The notes under the pieces were generated by a model. That model had not been told where the DNA came from and searched no databases. It saw only the letters and a program-made list of their open reading frames with translations. Shown one piece after another: positions 61,980-64,000 of a stretch of DNA of 64,000 nt. The stretch covers positions 73,905,801-73,969,800 of the forward strand of contig NC_052017.1 in the NCBI RefSeq assembly GCF_015832195.1, read 5' to 3'. Both the position numbers and the translations under genes were made by a program. This DNA is from Motacilla alba alba. Taxonomy: Eukaryota > Chordata > Aves > Passeriformes > Motacillidae. Every line of letters starts with the position of its first letter. The stretch's first letter is position 1.

Positions 61980-64000
61980 CTTTGGAAAGCAAAATAGTAT
62001 CAGCTTTTTGTTTGATAGACTTCCGCATGAACAGCTTATAATTGAAAAAAAAGATCATGTTTCAAACTGATTGTATTCTGACTTCATTCTCGTTCTCTGA
62101 TTTTTAATGTTGATCTTAAGGGTTGGAATTTAACCACTGGTCTAATGTTTATGTAAAGTAGCTTTGATTGACCTTATTGTTTGATCTGGGGATTGCAGTT
62201 GCTTCAATATGACTACAGGAAAAACTAGCTATTCACTTTTATATAGATGAGGTTTTCTTTGATAATGTCAAAAGGAAATTTCTAAGTGACTTTTGCAATT
62301 TATAAATTTTATACCAAAATATTTTCCAGAGTATTTTGAAGTTCCATGACACAGAAATCCTTGCAATAGATATTCTTGTACTACTAAAGTGAAATAATTT
62401 ATTGTAATGTATGAATGTAGGTACTGTTCTTACAGTTTTTATATCAATAACTAAACTTTTAATGCCACCAGAATTGAGCATTGCTTATGAATATGAGATT
62501 AGAATTAGTCTTTGTACATGCAATGCCTCATTAAGAAATTAATCCACATTTGTTTAGTAAACTTCTAAGAATGGTAGGTATATGGAAAACAGACTGATAT
62601 TAAAATACCAAGTAAACCTAACATAATTCTATGCTCCCTTGTGTCAAGTATACAAAAATAGGGAACATGTGATCTCACAGGAATTCAAACACATTAATTA
62701 CTAAATAAACACTACAGAAAATAGGTCATGATAGCTTTTCTTTTTCCTAAAAATTACACATTCTTTTCTATATGCAGTTAGAAGTACCATTCTTGTTTAT
62801 TACAATTCCTTGCCATGTGCTGTATATTACACATAATTCTGGCTTATTAAATTCCTGAAGCATGCAATACAATGAACTTAATAGATTTTATGCAAATCAT
62901 TATATAAAAAAATAAGAGCAGATGGTCCTCAACACATCAGAACCTTTCTATAGCAGTTTCATATTTTGTTTAAATTAAATAAAATATAAAGTTACCTTTG
63001 TGACACCTAACTTATTTTAATTTATTCTACTGCACTGTGTTTCTTCCAGATTTTCTTTCTTTTTTATAACATTAAAGTAAAATATTCATGCTCATGTTCC
63101 TTAGATATTTAGATGTTTACCATTTGTGAGTTGAACCATGAACCTATACATATATTTGCTTATTCCTACTTTCCCACAAGAAGGAAATCTATTGCTATCA
63201 ATAGAGTACATAATTCATCTCACAGAATTGCCTAAAGGAAAGAAGGCGAGCATTACACTGGGAATCTTAAACTAGTATCTTTTAAGCTCTTTTGCTCTAC
63301 AAGTCTGTGACATCTTTGCCTTACAACTCACTCATTTTGCATTCTCCCTGACACCAGCCATGTTAGAAGATGAATGGTAGAGCAAATAAATCTAAAAGAA
63401 GTTGTGAAAACTAAACAAAAATACAAAAAAGAGCTATCAGAAATAAAGAATGAAGAGAAAATTAAGAGCCATATAACTTAATTGTCTCCTGAGAGATTCA
63501 AACAGCATATGTAATGATGGTCTCTCTCCTGTTGCCATGTAAAATATGTAAAATATCTTATGGTTTTTCCCTCCTACTCCAGCCAATGTTCCAAAATTAT
63601 GTCTGATACACATCCTTGTCTTTGAACTTACACAGTAAATAATTAGGCTTATAATAAACAATGAACAGAGTAGTCAAAAAGGCTATCAAAAGCTATTGGA
63701 AAAAAAAACAAAACCAAAACAATTTTCTCAATCATATTTTGAATAAAGATGTTTTTCATAAATAAATATATGTTTAAATTTTGGGGTCTATTCATTTATG
63801 CTATCATATACTGCAACATTTGAAAGAAAAAAAAATTCTTCCTTTCACCATATTTGCCAGTTCTAGAAGTGTGTATTTTTCATGAAAATCTAAAACCTTA
63901 CTTGTTCTATCTTTTCAGTTCCTCTGAAAAGCAACGATATAATTTAGGGAAATAAATCACTGGACTGTATACTCTACTGGAAGTGGTCCAACAGGTGCAA
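61980..64000. other. Unique AT-rich DNA, no feature recognised
   Basis: No identifiable repeat or gene to the end of the window. Frames of 74-80 codons on the minus strand (62239-62481, 63437-63661) lack known motifs. Confidence 0.5.

Overview
The window looks like an AT-rich, non-coding stretch of a bird nuclear genome, most likely a songbird (passerine). Four observations support this. The recognisable interspersed repeats are CR1 LINEs in many states of decay, several ending in the avian CR1 3' signature (ATTCTATG- or ATTCTGTG-type 8-bp repeats). Two solo LTRs resemble LTR families I associate with passerine genomes. There are no mammalian-type Alu, L1 or B-element signatures. Open reading frames are short and lack codon-bias or homology cues. 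The bird call is firm; the passerine call is recalled family resemblance plus inference. I found no cellular protein-coding exon, tRNA, rRNA, CRISPR array or prokaryotic element, so the window is best read as intergenic sequence or the inside of a very long intron.

Layout. 1-16 kb: mostly unique AT-rich DNA, with one old CR1 tail (2.57-2.94 kb), a purine-rich tract (about 3.1 kb), two adjacent perfect inverted repeats (6.44-6.49 kb) and a GC-richer patch (13.8-14.2 kb). 16.1-18.0 kb: two 5'-truncated CR1 copies joined head to head. 18-31.5 kb: unique DNA with a possible polyadenylated retrocopy end (25.2-25.66 kb). 31.5-37.7 kb: a repeat-rich block with an ancient CR1 reverse-transcriptase fragment, a minus-strand solo LTR carrying paired CCAAT boxes, and CR1 pieces on both strands. 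38.2 kb: an unbroken 154-nt pyrimidine tract. 47.5-48.2 kb: a solo LTR with a perfect 6-bp target-site duplication, inserted beside an older CR1 scrap. 48.8-50.2 kb: a large compound microsatellite, then the best-preserved CR1, which still shows the C-terminal part of its ORF2. 53.1-53.3 kb: a GC-rich degenerate tandem repeat. 57.0-57.4 kb: a strand-asymmetric G/T tract running into an ATT-to-TTG microsatellite. 58.2 kb: a TA-to-TG microsatellite. 61.8-62.0 kb: a short GC-richer island with clustered E-boxes, an AP-1/NF-E2-like site, a GATA motif and two inverted repeats, the best candidate cis-regulatory element in the window.

No set of genes here works together, and I found no undescribed biological system. 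The observations most worth following are the 61.8-kb regulatory candidate, the head-to-head CR1 pair (a possible long double-stranded RNA if transcribed), the datable solo LTR and the microsatellite motif switches.
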